Below, one piece after another: positions 24,703 to 32,105 of a stretch of DNA of 64,000 nt. The DNA is taken from assembly GCF_011751745.2 (NCBI RefSeq), contig NZ_CP061170.1, positions 372,001-436,000 on the forward strand. The letters run 5' to 3'. Source of the stretch: Paramicrobacterium fandaimingii. GTDB taxonomy: Bacteria > Actinomycetota > Actinomycetes > Actinomycetales > Microbacteriaceae. The translations under genes and the position numbers were made by a program. Numbering within the stretch: position 1 is the stretch's first letter; each line of letters begins with the position of its first letter. A model generated the notes under the pieces. It saw nothing but the letters and a program-made list of their open reading frames with translations. It was not told the DNA's origin and made no database searches.

Positions 24703-26134
24703 CGATTGGCCTCTCTTCTGGGTGACGGTACAGGCGGCCGTTGCTTGTTGAGGCGACGGCCGCAGCCAAGGTCACTGTACCAACGCGCCCCATGAACATC
24801 GTCAGGGCGAGCACGTATTTTCCTGCATCCGGAAGCTCTCCGGTCAGACCCGTCGAGAGTCCGACGGTGCCAAACCCAGAAATCACATCAAACAAAACCC
24901 GATCGAAGGGCTCTTTGGTGATCTGCATGAGCAGGATGCTTGACAGGGCGACGATCGTTGCAGCCCAGAAGAACACCGAGATGGCGACGCGGATCACGTC
25001 GCTGGGTATGCGGCGGCCGAAAGCTGAGATCTCCTGGCGACCGCGCGCCTCGGCAAAGGCGGCGAGAACGAGCACCGCTAGTGTCGTCACCTTGATGCCG
25101 CCGGCCGTCGAGGCGGAGCCGCCACCGACGAACATGAGCATGTCGAGCACGAGGTGGCTCGACCCATTGAGCTGCGAGATGTCGATGGTGGAGAAACCGC
25201 CTGATCGAGCCATCATCGAGAGAAAGATCGACTGAAAGACAGTGTCGCCCGCATTCATCGTGCCGAAGGTCTTGGGATTGTTGAACTCGAGAGCGACGAT
25301 TCCGGCGGCGCCGACAATGAGGAGAATGATGGTGGTGGCGAGTGTGAGCTTGACGTGCAGAGACCACTGTCTCGGGCGGGTGATGTGGCGTTTCAGGGCG
25401 AAGATAACGGGAAAGCCGATTGAGCCGAGAAACACTCCGATGAGGAGGATCCCGAGAAACCACAGGTCGTTGCTGAAGCGATCAAGCCCAAGCTCATTGG
25501 GTGTGAAGCCCGTGTTTGTGAACGCCATCGCCGAGTAGTAAACGCTGTTCAATGCTGCCTCGCCTGCGGCGAAGCCATCGAGGATCATTCGTATAAAGAG
25601 CAGTATGGCGAGGCCCGCTTCGATGACGAGAAGGCTGACGACGACGGTGAGGAGAAGGCTGCCGATATCACCGAGCCGCACGGCTTGGCCCTCGGCCACG
25701 GGGCCGTGGTGAACGCGCATGGGATTGCTGTCTGATGCGGCAACAAGCTTTGCGCGCAGGCCGAGTCGCCTAGAGATCACCATTCCGAGAATTGAGGCGA
25801 GGGTCAGGACTCCGACGGCGCCGATCTGCACGCCGAGAACGACGAGGATGTCTCCGAAGAACGACCAGTGGGTCGCCATGTTCACTGTCGACAGACCGGT
25901 CACGCAAATCGTCGACATCGCGGTGAAGAACGCGTCGGCGAGGGGAGTCCACGTGCGGCTCGCCGAGGCGGCGGGCAGGCTGAAGAGAAACGTGAACAGC
26001 ACGATGAGAGAACCGAACACCAGAATGGCGAATCGGGAGGGGGATCGCGTTGTGAAGTCGTTCAGCGCCTCCCGCATGCGACCGAGCGCGGTGCGGGAAA
26101 GCGGTGACGCAGAAGCGCGGCGCCTGCGTGCCAT
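24695..26134 (-). CDS. TrkH/KtrB-family potassium channel subunit
   Basis: 479-residue inner-membrane protein with the four-fold repeated pore architecture of the TrkH/KtrB family. Selectivity-filter-like motifs are visible, such as STICVTGLSTVNMATHW, YYSAMAFTNTGFTPNE, SMMARSGGFSTIDIS and DVISGFGTVGLSTGL, each with the conserved Gly. A basic N-terminus (MARRRRASASPLSRTALGRMREAL) precedes the first helix. It forms the potassium uptake system with the overlapping TrkA-like protein downstream. Confidence 0.93.
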   Translation of the reverse strand: MARRRRASASPLSRTALGRMREALNDFTTRSPSRFAILVFGSLIVLFTFLFSLPAASASRTWTPLADAFFTAMSTICVTGLSTVNMATHWSFFGDILVVLGVQIGAVGVLTLASILGMVISRRLGLRAKLVAASDSNPMRVHHGPVAEGQAVRLGDIGSLLLTVVVSLLVIEAGLAILLFIRMILDGFAAGEAALNSVYYSAMAFTNTGFTPNELGLDRFSNDLWFLGILLIGVFLGSIGFPVIFALKRHITRPRQWSLHVKLTLATTIILLIVGAAGIVALEFNNPKTFGTMNAGDTVFQSIFLSMMARSGGFSTIDISQLNGSSHLVLDMLMFVGGGSASTAGGIKVTTLAVLVLAAFAEARGRQEISAFGRRIPSDVIRVAISVFFWAATIVALSSILLMQITKEPFDRVLFDVISGFGTVGLSTGLTGELPDAGKYVLALTMFMGRVGTVTLAAAVASTSNGRLYRHPEERPIVG

Positions 26135-26206
26135 GAAACCTCACTTGGACTCGGGTCTATACGCCTCGCAATGGTACTCCGCCGCGGGACTCACTAACCT
26201 TGATGC

Positions 26207-26653
26207 ATGGCCGACATCTTTGACGTTATCGCAGACGGCACGAGACGCGACATATTGCGCGTACTTCTCGACCGTCATTCCCCCGACGACAGCGGCAATA
26301 CGCAGGGCACGAGCGTCTCTGAGATTGTCGCCCAGCTTGGCCTCAGCCAGCCGACGGTCTCGAAGCACCTGAAGGTGCTGCGCGAAGCGGGTCTTGTCGA
26401 GGTGCGCGAAGAGGGGCAGCATCGCTACTACTCGCTTGACAGCGAACCACTCGAGGCAATCGAGGACTGGCTCATTCCCTTTCTCAATGTCGACTTCACC
26501 GAGCAGGACCTCAAACGGGAGATCGAGGCCCATCTGCCGGAGCAGGCGCGTCAGGTCGCCGACGCGATCGGGCATGTGGCTGCGGGCACCCGCAAGCGGG
26601 TGTCCAGTGCCGTCACCGCGATGGGCAAACGCTTTGGGCGCTCTGGCGAGTAA
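26207..26653 (+). CDS. ArsR-type winged helix transcriptional regulator
   Basis: 148 residues. The first 85 form the ArsR-type winged helix: IFDVIADGTRRDILRVLLDRH, VSEIVAQLGLSQPTVSKHLKVLREAGLVEVREEGQHRYYSL. The C-terminal 60 residues are helical and charged (EQDLKREIEAHLPEQARQVADAIGHV) and have no metal-binding Cys motif, so it is unlikely to be a heavy-metal sensor. It is divergent from the potassium uptake genes with 72 bases between, and upstream of an ABC exporter. Either could be its target. Confidence 0.88.
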   Translation: MADIFDVIADGTRRDILRVLLDRHSPDDSGNTQGTSVSEIVAQLGLSQPTVSKHLKVLREAGLVEVREEGQHRYYSLDSEPLEAIEDWLIPFLNVDFTEQDLKREIEAHLPEQARQVADAIGHVAAGTRKRVSSAVTAMGKRFGRSGE

Positions 26654-26754
26654 CTGATCGTCGTATTTCCTGCGGGTCGGGGGAACTGACCTTGCGTGAG
26701 TTCAGCGTGCCCGCGCGACGTGTGGGCGCCTGTACACGGCGTTGGGTCACGATG

Positions 26755-26772
26755 TAGCATAACTGCTATATT
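26755..26772. promoter_or_regulatory. Palindrome overlapping a -10-like box before the ABC exporter
   Basis: TAGCATAACTGCTA (26755-26768) has five-base arms, and TATATT (26767-26772) resembles a -10 box. It lies in the 147-base gap before the exporter ATPase gene, 29 bases from its GTG. A repressor site is plausible; the small XRE or the ArsR-type protein nearby are candidates. Confidence 0.35.
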
Positions 26773-26800
26773 TTGTATGCCAGTTTGGACGAGGTGAGAT

Positions 26801-27721
26801 GTGAAGTCAACGCAAGCGTCATCGGGCACGCCGATTATTTCTGTATCCGATCTGCGAATGAACTATGGAGACAAGGTCGTGCTCGACGGTCTTCAGCTCG
26901 ACATTCACGAGGATGAGATCGTGGCGATGCTGGGGCCAAATGGTGCGGGCAAGAGCACGACAATCGAGATTCTTGAAGGATTTCGCACGCCGTCATCGGG
27001 AAACGTCTCCGTGCTCGGAAGCGATCCTGCGCGCGGCGGCGATGGGTGGCGGTCGCAGATCGGCATGGTGCTTCAGGCGTCGACGGATCACGGAAAGTGG
27101 CGCCCGCGCCAGCTGCTCACGCATCTGGCAGATTTTTATCGACCGTATGTCGATCCATGGGCGCCAGACGAGTTGCTTGACATGGTCGGCCTTCAGGAAC
27201 AGGCGAATCAGAAGCTGCAGACGCTCTCGGGAGGGCAACGTCGTCGTCTCGATGTTGCGCTCGCGATCATCGGGAAGCCGTCTCTGCTGTTTCTCGACGA
27301 ACCGACGACCGGGTTCGATCCGCGTGCGAGGCGAGATTTTCACGATCTGATTCACCGGCTGAGCGATTTGGAGGAGATCACGATCATGTTGACGACACAC
27401 GACCTGGCTGAGGCAGAAGCACTGGCCAGTCGCATCGTGATTCTTGCAGGCGGGCGCATCATCGCTGATGGCACTCCGTTCGAGCTGACGAGCGCTGTCT
27501 CTCGCAATGCCGAGATCAGCTGGCGCGGCAATGGGCAACAGCAGCTTCACGTTGCTGAAGACTCGACGCAGTTTGTGCGTGAGCTCTTGGCACATGATGA
27601 CAGCGTGACCGATCTGCAGATTCGGCGAGCGACGCTTGAAGATGCCTACCTGTCGCTCGTTGAAGAGTTTGAAGCTGGCGGCGAGATCGAGGCGACACAT
27701 TTCGAGGAGGTCGGACGATGA
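26801..27721 (+). CDS. ABC exporter ATP-binding protein (DrrA-like)
   Basis: 306 residues. Walker A is MLGPNGAGKSTTIEIL, the signature LSGGQRRRLDVA, Walker B LLFLDEPTTGFDPRARRDF and the switch His LTTHDLAEAEALA, all in an arrangement typical of the drug/antibiotic exporter ATPases (CcmA/DrrA type), with a C-terminal domain after residue 215. The GTG start follows GAGGTGAG. Its last four bases overlap the permease gene. The cargo is unknown; such pairs export drugs, lipids or peptides. Confidence 0.92.
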   Translation: MKSTQASSGTPIISVSDLRMNYGDKVVLDGLQLDIHEDEIVAMLGPNGAGKSTTIEILEGFRTPSSGNVSVLGSDPARGGDGWRSQIGMVLQASTDHGKWRPRQLLTHLADFYRPYVDPWAPDELLDMVGLQEQANQKLQTLSGGQRRRLDVALAIIGKPSLLFLDEPTTGFDPRARRDFHDLIHRLSDLEEITIMLTTHDLAEAEALASRIVILAGGRIIADGTPFELTSAVSRNAEISWRGNGQQQLHVAEDSTQFVRELLAHDDSVTDLQIRRATLEDAYLSLVEEFEAGGEIEATHFEEVGR

Positions 27722-28602
27722 CGATGGTGATGCGGCGAACGCCGCGCATTAACCCGACGATGAACACGTATCGAGCTGGTTTGCGTCGTGGGCTGATCTC
27801 AGCGCGCATCCAACTGACCACACCGAGCGAGATCGTCGGAACCGTCGTGATGATGGTGCTGCTTGTCGTCTCGCTGATCTTTCTCTCGCAGGGGACGTTC
27901 GACGAAGCAACAGTGAACCTCGGCGCGATGGGCCTGCCGGGCGTCATCGCGATGGGTGTTCTGTTCGGTGGGGTCATGGGCATCGTCGGAGTTCTCTCGA
28001 TGGATCGCACGAATGGCACCCTCCTGCGCTCAAAGTCGGTGCCTGGTGGGACGACGGGATATCTCATCGGAGAGATCACAGCCAATCTGATCTCGACGGC
28101 GATATCAGCGCTGCTCATGCTCATTGTGGGGCTGGTGCTTTTCGACGGCCTCGAGTTCGCATCGCCAGCGCGCTGGCTGTTGTTCGCTGCTGTGCTTGTG
28201 CTCGGGATGGTCTCGACGTTGTCGATCGGCGCGGTTCTCGGTGCGCTTGTCTCCAACCCGAAGTTCATGGGGTTTGTGATGATGCCCGTTGTTGTGCTCG
28301 TTGGCATCTCGGGAATCTTCTACCCGATCGTTGCACTTCCCGGGTGGTTGCAAGGCATCGCGCAGGCGTTCCCGCTGTACTGGTATGGTCTCGGTCTGCG
28401 TGCGTCACTCTTGCCTGATGCTATGGCGTCAGTCGAGATCGACGGCTCGTGGAGGCTCGAATGGGTATTCATCGTTCTTGCTGCCTGGGCGATCGTGTGC
28501 CTCACCGTTGCGCCGAAACTCCTTGGCCGCATGGCACGGCGTGAATCAGGATCGACGCTCGCCGCACGACGCCGGGATGTACAGCAGCAGTGGGGAGTGT
28601 AA
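27718..28602 (+). CDS. ABC-2 type exporter permease
   Basis: 294 residues with six hydrophobic helices and the ABC-2 fold. Typical features are the membrane stretch LPGVIAMGVLFGGVMGIVGVLSMDRTNGTLLRSKSVPGGTTGYL in the first half, and GISGIFYPIVALPGWLQGIAQAFPLYWYGLGLRASLLP, the conserved loop of DrrB-type permeases. It pairs with the ATPase upstream, whose stop overlaps its start, and is followed after six bases by a small XRE regulator, so three genes form one operon. Confidence 0.9.
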   Translation: MTMVMRRTPRINPTMNTYRAGLRRGLISARIQLTTPSEIVGTVVMMVLLVVSLIFLSQGTFDEATVNLGAMGLPGVIAMGVLFGGVMGIVGVLSMDRTNGTLLRSKSVPGGTTGYLIGEITANLISTAISALLMLIVGLVLFDGLEFASPARWLLFAAVLVLGMVSTLSIGAVLGALVSNPKFMGFVMMPVVVLVGISGIFYPIVALPGWLQGIAQAFPLYWYGLGLRASLLPDAMASVEIDGSWRLEWVFIVLAAWAIVCLTVAPKLLGRMARRESGSTLAARRRDVQQQWGV

Positions 28603-28608
28603 TCACGA

Positions 28609-28830
28609 GTGGGCGAGACGGTTCACAATCGCATCGCGATGCTTCGCGCCGAACGCCGAGTCTCCCGACGGGAACTCGCGGACGCGCTCGGAGTGCATTA
28701 CCAGACGATCGGTTACCTTGAACGCGGTGAATACAGCCCCAGCCTGTATCTCGCGCTGAAGATTGCCGCGTACTTCGAGGTCTCGGTGGAAGTGCTCTTC
28801 GCCCTTGAGGAGTTTCGCCGCATTGGGTGA
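28609..28830 (+). CDS. Small XRE-family HTH regulator
   Basis: 73 residues, nearly all one helix-turn-helix of the XRE type: RIAMLRAERRVSRRELADALGVHYQTIGYLERGEYSPSLYLALKIAAYFEVSVEVLFA. The GTG start is six bases after the exporter permease stop. Such small YozG-like proteins often sit at the end of ABC exporter operons and regulate them. A DNA-binding role is clear; the target is inferred from the position. Confidence 0.88.
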   Translation: MGETVHNRIAMLRAERRVSRRELADALGVHYQTIGYLERGEYSPSLYLALKIAAYFEVSVEVLFALEEFRRIG

Positions 28831-28952
28831 GCCCATGTGAACGGTTAAAGCATCGACGGCGGGGCTGGTGAATACTCCATCTCGACAACCGCTCATGTTT
28901 CACAGTAATGTTGGTGAGAAGCCTGTGACTGACGTGACGAAAGGAGGTCCGC

Positions 28953-29147
28953 GTGGCTAATGAATTTGAGGACGTACGGTTCCTCACGGTTGCCGAAGTC
29001 GCCGACATGATGCGGGTCTCCAAAATGACCGTTTACCGCATGGTTCACGCTGGAGAGCTGCCGGCGATTCGATTCGGGCGGTCCTTCCGTGTGCCCGAAT
29101 CAGCCATCGCCAATGCGATCACTCAGAACGTCGCAGATACGGCGTGA
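28953..29147 (+). CDS. BldC/excisionase-type HTH protein
   Basis: 64 residues forming a MerR-like winged helix: FLTVAEVADMMRVSKMTVYRMVHAGELPAIRFGRSFRVPESAI. Actinobacteria encode a conserved excisionase-type protein directly upstream of the bS22 micro-gene, and this fits: the next gene at 29243 is bS22. It is not a phage excisionase, as there is no integrase. The GTG start has an excellent AAAGGAGG ribosome-binding site. Confidence 0.88.
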   Translation: MANEFEDVRFLTVAEVADMMRVSKMTVYRMVHAGELPAIRFGRSFRVPESAIANAITQNVADTA

Positions 29148-29197
29148 CACCCGCGTGTCGTAAATTCGGGTAAACTAGTCCGAGGCCTTTTTATGCC

Positions 29198-29216
29198 GGC
29201 CGCGGCACGCGCGGCC
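29198..29216 (+). other. Hairpin in the leader of the bS22 gene
   Basis: GGCCGCG and CGCGGCC frame a five-base loop about 27 bases before the bS22 start codon. It follows a T-run (29189-29193), so it is not a classic terminator. A role in translation control or message stability is possible. Confidence 0.3.
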
Positions 29217-29242
29217 AGACCCAATACTTTTGTGAGGTTTTC

Positions 29243-29341
29243 GTGGGTTCAGTTATCAAGAAGCGTCGCAAGCGCATGGCGAAGAAGAAGCACCGCAAAC
29301 TACTTCGTAAGACGCGCCACCAGCGTCGCAACAAGAAGTAG
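29243..29341 (+). CDS. Small ribosomal subunit protein bS22 (AURKAIP1/COX24-like)
   Basis: A 32-residue, extremely basic peptide: start GTG, then GSVIKKRRKRMAKKKHRKLL, and a tail rich in Arg and Lys (RKTRHQRRNKK). This is the conserved actinobacterial AURKAIP1/COX24-domain protein, identified in mycobacterial ribosome structures as bS22. Length, sequence and the neighbouring BldC-like gene agree. It is too short for ordinary gene calling. GAGG at 29234-29237 serves as ribosome-binding site, and a strong terminator follows. Confidence 0.9.
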   Translation: MGSVIKKRRKRMAKKKHRKLLRKTRHQRRNKK

Positions 29342-29356
29342 CCTTTCGGGCTGCGC

Positions 29357-29389
29357 AAAAACGCCAGGGTCACGGCCCTGGCGTTTTTT
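29357..29389 (+). terminator. Strong rho-independent terminator after the bS22 gene
   Basis: A ten-base stem (AACGCCAGGG / CCCTGGCGTT) with loop TCACGG is followed by a run of Ts (TTTTTT). The preceding AAAA makes it usable from the opposite strand as well. It isolates the bS22 message from the glutaredoxin-like gene. Confidence 0.9.
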
Positions 29390-29444
29390 GGCGTGCGCGG
29401 ATGCTGTCACAAACTCTTGTCCCGCCTCGACGTAGTCTGGGGGC

Positions 29445-29705
29445 ATGACCCATTCAGTCACGTTGATCGGCAAGCCGGAATGTCACCTCTGCGACGACGC
29501 ACGCGGCGTGATCCAGCGCGTGCTCGCACAGCTGCAGGCGACAGCATCCGTCACTTTTGACGAAAAGTCGATTCTCGACGATGACGTGCTCTATCAGCAG
29601 TACTGGGAGCAGATTCCCGTTGTGCTGATCGACGGGGAACAGCACACCTATTGGCGTGTTGACGAGAAGCGCCTGACCGCGGCGCTCACCGCAGACGACG
29701 TCTGA
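29445..29705 (+). CDS. Glutaredoxin-like thioredoxin-fold protein
   Basis: 86 residues with the thioredoxin fold of the glutaredoxin-like/DUF836 group: beta strand HSVTLIGKPE, then the CxxC redox site CHLC (Cys15 and Cys18) and the cis-Pro motif QIPVVLIDGEQHTYWRVD. Probably a cytoplasmic thiol reductase or chaperone for thiol exchange. The Dabb gene follows after nine bases, so the two are likely co-transcribed. Confidence 0.88.
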   Translation: MTHSVTLIGKPECHLCDDARGVIQRVLAQLQATASVTFDEKSILDDDVLYQQYWEQIPVVLIDGEQHTYWRVDEKRLTAALTADDV

Positions 29706-29714
29706 AAGGAAACC

Positions 29715-30017
29715 ATGGCAATCAAGCACATTGTGATGTGGACGCTCGCCGGAGATGATGCGGCGGCGAAAGACGAAGCCGCGCGCGAGATCGCCACGCG
29801 TCTCGAGGTGCTCGTCGATCGCATTCCCGGCATCCAGTCGCTCACTGTCTCGCGCAACGCGGCGTTCGATGACGTCAACTACGATCTTGCGCTCGTCTCG
29901 GTGCACGACGATGTCGCGGCACTCAAGGCGTACCAGGTGCACCCCGAGCACGCCGAGGTCGCGTCGTACATTCGCACGGTCGTCGCTCAACGCGCATCCA
30001 TCGATCTCGAGGCGTAG
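29715..30017 (+). CDS. Dabb-family (stress-responsive alpha/beta-barrel) protein
   Basis: 100 residues with the ferredoxin-like Dabb fold: it opens with the diagnostic IKHIVMWTL, has RIPGIQSLTVSRNA in the middle and ends the core with YQVHPEHAEVASYIRTVV. These proteins form dimeric barrels; some are enzymes, most are uncharacterised. An AAAGGAAACC ribosome-binding site precedes it. It is convergent with the lipoprotein gene. Confidence 0.88.
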   Translation: MAIKHIVMWTLAGDDAAAKDEAAREIATRLEVLVDRIPGIQSLTVSRNAAFDDVNYDLALVSVHDDVAALKAYQVHPEHAEVASYIRTVVAQRASIDLEA

Positions 30018-30024
30018 CGACGAC

Positions 30025-30046
30025 GTCGGCGCCCTCGCGCGCCGAC
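30025..30046. terminator. Terminator-like hairpin between convergent genes
   Basis: GTCGGCGC and GCGCCGAC form an eight-base stem around loop CCTCGC in the 49 bases between the Dabb gene and the lipoprotein gene. There is no T-run. Confidence 0.45.
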
Positions 30047-30066
30047 GCCCTCGCCGTGTGGCCGAA

Positions 30067-31062
30067 CTAGAAGTTGATGCTCGTGATGATGAGGTTGGGG
30101 TCTTCCTGCGTGACGTAGGCCGCACTCGGCACGTAGAGCGTGCCGTCCATGACGAGAGCTGACGTCGGGTTGGAGAGCCCCTGGTCATCGCTCAGCACGA
30201 CAGCGTGGGTTCCATCGGCTTGGATGAGAACGACCTCGCTCTCGGGGTTGATCGTGGCCACGATCTCGTCGCCGTTTCCTGTGAAGTCAAAATCATCGAT
30301 CCCGACGACGTCACGGGCGACAACGTGTGAATCGCCGGCCGAGCCGTCGTCGCGGACGGGAATGCGCAGCACCGTGCCCTGATCGAGATTCGACGCGTAG
30401 AGGGCGCCGTCTTTCAGCTTCACGCCGTTCACTCCAAGGAAGCCGGTGCTGTTCAGTTCGTCGCCATCGGACCAGACGGTTGCCTCGCCACCGGACGTCG
30501 GAACGGTGAAGATGACTCCGCCGACGGAATCTGCGATGTAGAGCGTCTGCGACTGCGCATCGAGAGCGAGGCCGTTGGGAAGACCCGTGCTGGGCAGCTT
30601 CGCGATCATCTCGGGAGCGGCATCGCCGTCGATCTTCCAGACGCCTGTGGTGTCGGGTGCGCCGGTTGCGAGCAACGCATAGATGACCTCGCCGTCACGG
30701 ACGAGCCCGGTGCTCAGCGGGAATCCGAGCACCGGAGTCGAGGCAGAAGCATCCTTCGACGTCGGCAAGGTGGCGATGATCGTCGTCTCGCCTTCCGGAG
30801 AGACGCGAGCGATCTGCCGACTCGCCGCAAACGACAAGAGCACTCCGCCGTCGGCGCCGTCGGTGATGTTCTCGGGCAGCTGCCCCGAAGCGAGATCGAA
30901 ATGAACGACGGTGCTCTCGTCTGAGACAACGGAGACGGGGTTGCTCGTTGGCTCGGCCGGTGGGGCCGCTGCGGTGTCCGCCGGGGCGCATGCGGCGAGC
31001 CCGAGGATTGTGCTGAGGGAGAGTGCGGTGATAAGCAGACGTGAGTGTATGGAAGTGGTCAT
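30067..31062 (-). CDS. Beta-propeller (NHL/SMP-30-like, ScyD/ScyE-type) lipoprotein
   Basis: 331 residues. A signal peptide SRLLITALSLSTILGLAAC ends in a lipobox, so it is anchored to the membrane on the outside. The rest consists of repeated beta-propeller blades with motifs such as GLPNGLALDAQSQTLYIADSVGGVIFTVP and GVNGVKLKDGALYASNLDQGTVLRIPV. This matches the ScyD/ScyE-type or SMP-30-like families; no lactonase metal site is evident, so the role is unknown, perhaps binding or scaffolding. ATG 31062 is chosen since the signal peptide begins there. Confidence 0.82.
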   Translation of the reverse strand: MTTSIHSRLLITALSLSTILGLAACAPADTAAAPPAEPTSNPVSVVSDESTVVHFDLASGQLPENITDGADGGVLLSFAASRQIARVSPEGETTIIATLPTSKDASASTPVLGFPLSTGLVRDGEVIYALLATGAPDTTGVWKIDGDAAPEMIAKLPSTGLPNGLALDAQSQTLYIADSVGGVIFTVPTSGGEATVWSDGDELNSTGFLGVNGVKLKDGALYASNLDQGTVLRIPVRDDGSAGDSHVVARDVVGIDDFDFTGNGDEIVATINPESEVVLIQADGTHAVVLSDDQGLSNPTSALVMDGTLYVPSAAYVTQEDPNLIITSINF

Positions 31063-31163
31063 GTGGCAAGCATCCGACCGAATGCGCGTGCCGATACAGC
31101 CCGCATTTTGGCTATCCCCGACAGGGGGAGGAATTCGCGGGCGAATGGGTCGAGAATCGACAT

Positions 31164-32090
31164 ATGACCCCACACGACACAGTCGATTCGCTTGGCACGT
31201 TTCTTCAGGCGAGCCGAGCTCGGATTACGCCAGAGGAGGCCGGTCTCACTCTGTATGGCGCTCGGCGGCGCGTGAGCGGTCTGCGACGGGAAGAGCTCGC
31301 GATGCTCGCCGGCGTCAGCTCGTCGTACTACACGCGGCTCGAGCAAGGTCAATCGCTCAATGCGTCACCGCAGGTGCTCGATGCGATCGCATCGGCGCTT
31401 CGTCTCAATGGTGCTGAACGCGAGCATCTTCACCGGCTGGCGGAGCGCAGCGGGCGACCCGTCGCGGCGAAACGACCGAAAGCGGAGCGTCCCGACCCGC
31501 GGATGCTGGAGCTGCTGCAGTCGCTCGGCGATGTCCCCGCCCTTGTTCTCGGCCGTCGAACTGACGTGCTCGCCTGGAACCCGCTCGGTCATGCGCTTCT
31601 TGCGGGCCACCTGCCCGAAGACGCCCCAGATTCGCCGAGCACGCGTCCGAATATGGCCGCGCTGGTGTTCACGGACGCGGATACCCGGGCGCTCTACGCG
31701 GATTGGCGGGCAAAGGCCAGGGCGGTTGTCGGCAACCTTCGTCTCACGGCCGGGCGTCACGCAGACGATGCGCTGCTCGCCTCGCTGATCGGCAGCCTGA
31801 GCATGGCAAGCGACACCTTCGGCTCGCTCTGGGGCGACCAGCGAGTGCAGGCGTGTGCGACGGCCGTGTACGCGCTTCACCACCCCCTGGTCGGCGCTCT
31901 CGACGTCACGCAGCAGACTCTGCGTTCAATTGACACGCCGGATCAGACGCTCATCACGCACACATCTCCGGTGGGCTCGTCGTCGAGTGAGGCTCTTGCG
32001 CTGCTCGCGCAGATTGTGGGCGACCGCAGGCGCACCGATGCCGCCGATCGTCAGCGGATGCCGCGCGACGGGCACGCTGCATCCCGCTGA
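31164..32090 (+). CDS. HTH regulator with MmyB-like ligand-binding domain
   Basis: 308 residues. An XRE helix-turn-helix at about 7-75 includes GARRRVSGLRREELAMLAGVSSSYYTRLEQG, the hallmark of this family in actinobacteria. The rest forms the MmyB-like (PAS-like) domain, with LVLGRRTDVLAWNPLGHALLAGH. Members usually control a divergent or nearby gene, often a short-chain dehydrogenase. Here the divergent neighbour is the lipoprotein gene, 101 bases away. ATG 31164 is chosen as start because it lies just before the conserved N-terminus. Confidence 0.88.
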   Translation: MTPHDTVDSLGTFLQASRARITPEEAGLTLYGARRRVSGLRREELAMLAGVSSSYYTRLEQGQSLNASPQVLDAIASALRLNGAEREHLHRLAERSGRPVAAKRPKAERPDPRMLELLQSLGDVPALVLGRRTDVLAWNPLGHALLAGHLPEDAPDSPSTRPNMAALVFTDADTRALYADWRAKARAVVGNLRLTAGRHADDALLASLIGSLSMASDTFGSLWGDQRVQACATAVYALHHPLVGALDVTQQTLRSIDTPDQTLITHTSPVGSSSSEALALLAQIVGDRRRTDAADRQRMPRDGHAASR

Positions 32091-32105
32091 TGACGACCTG
32101 GAGCG

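Noticed and set aside
28953..29147. Phage or plasmid excisionase
   Set aside because: The protein has the excisionase-type fold, but no integrase or phage gene is near, and its place before bS22 is the usual actinobacterial context of a chromosomal regulator.
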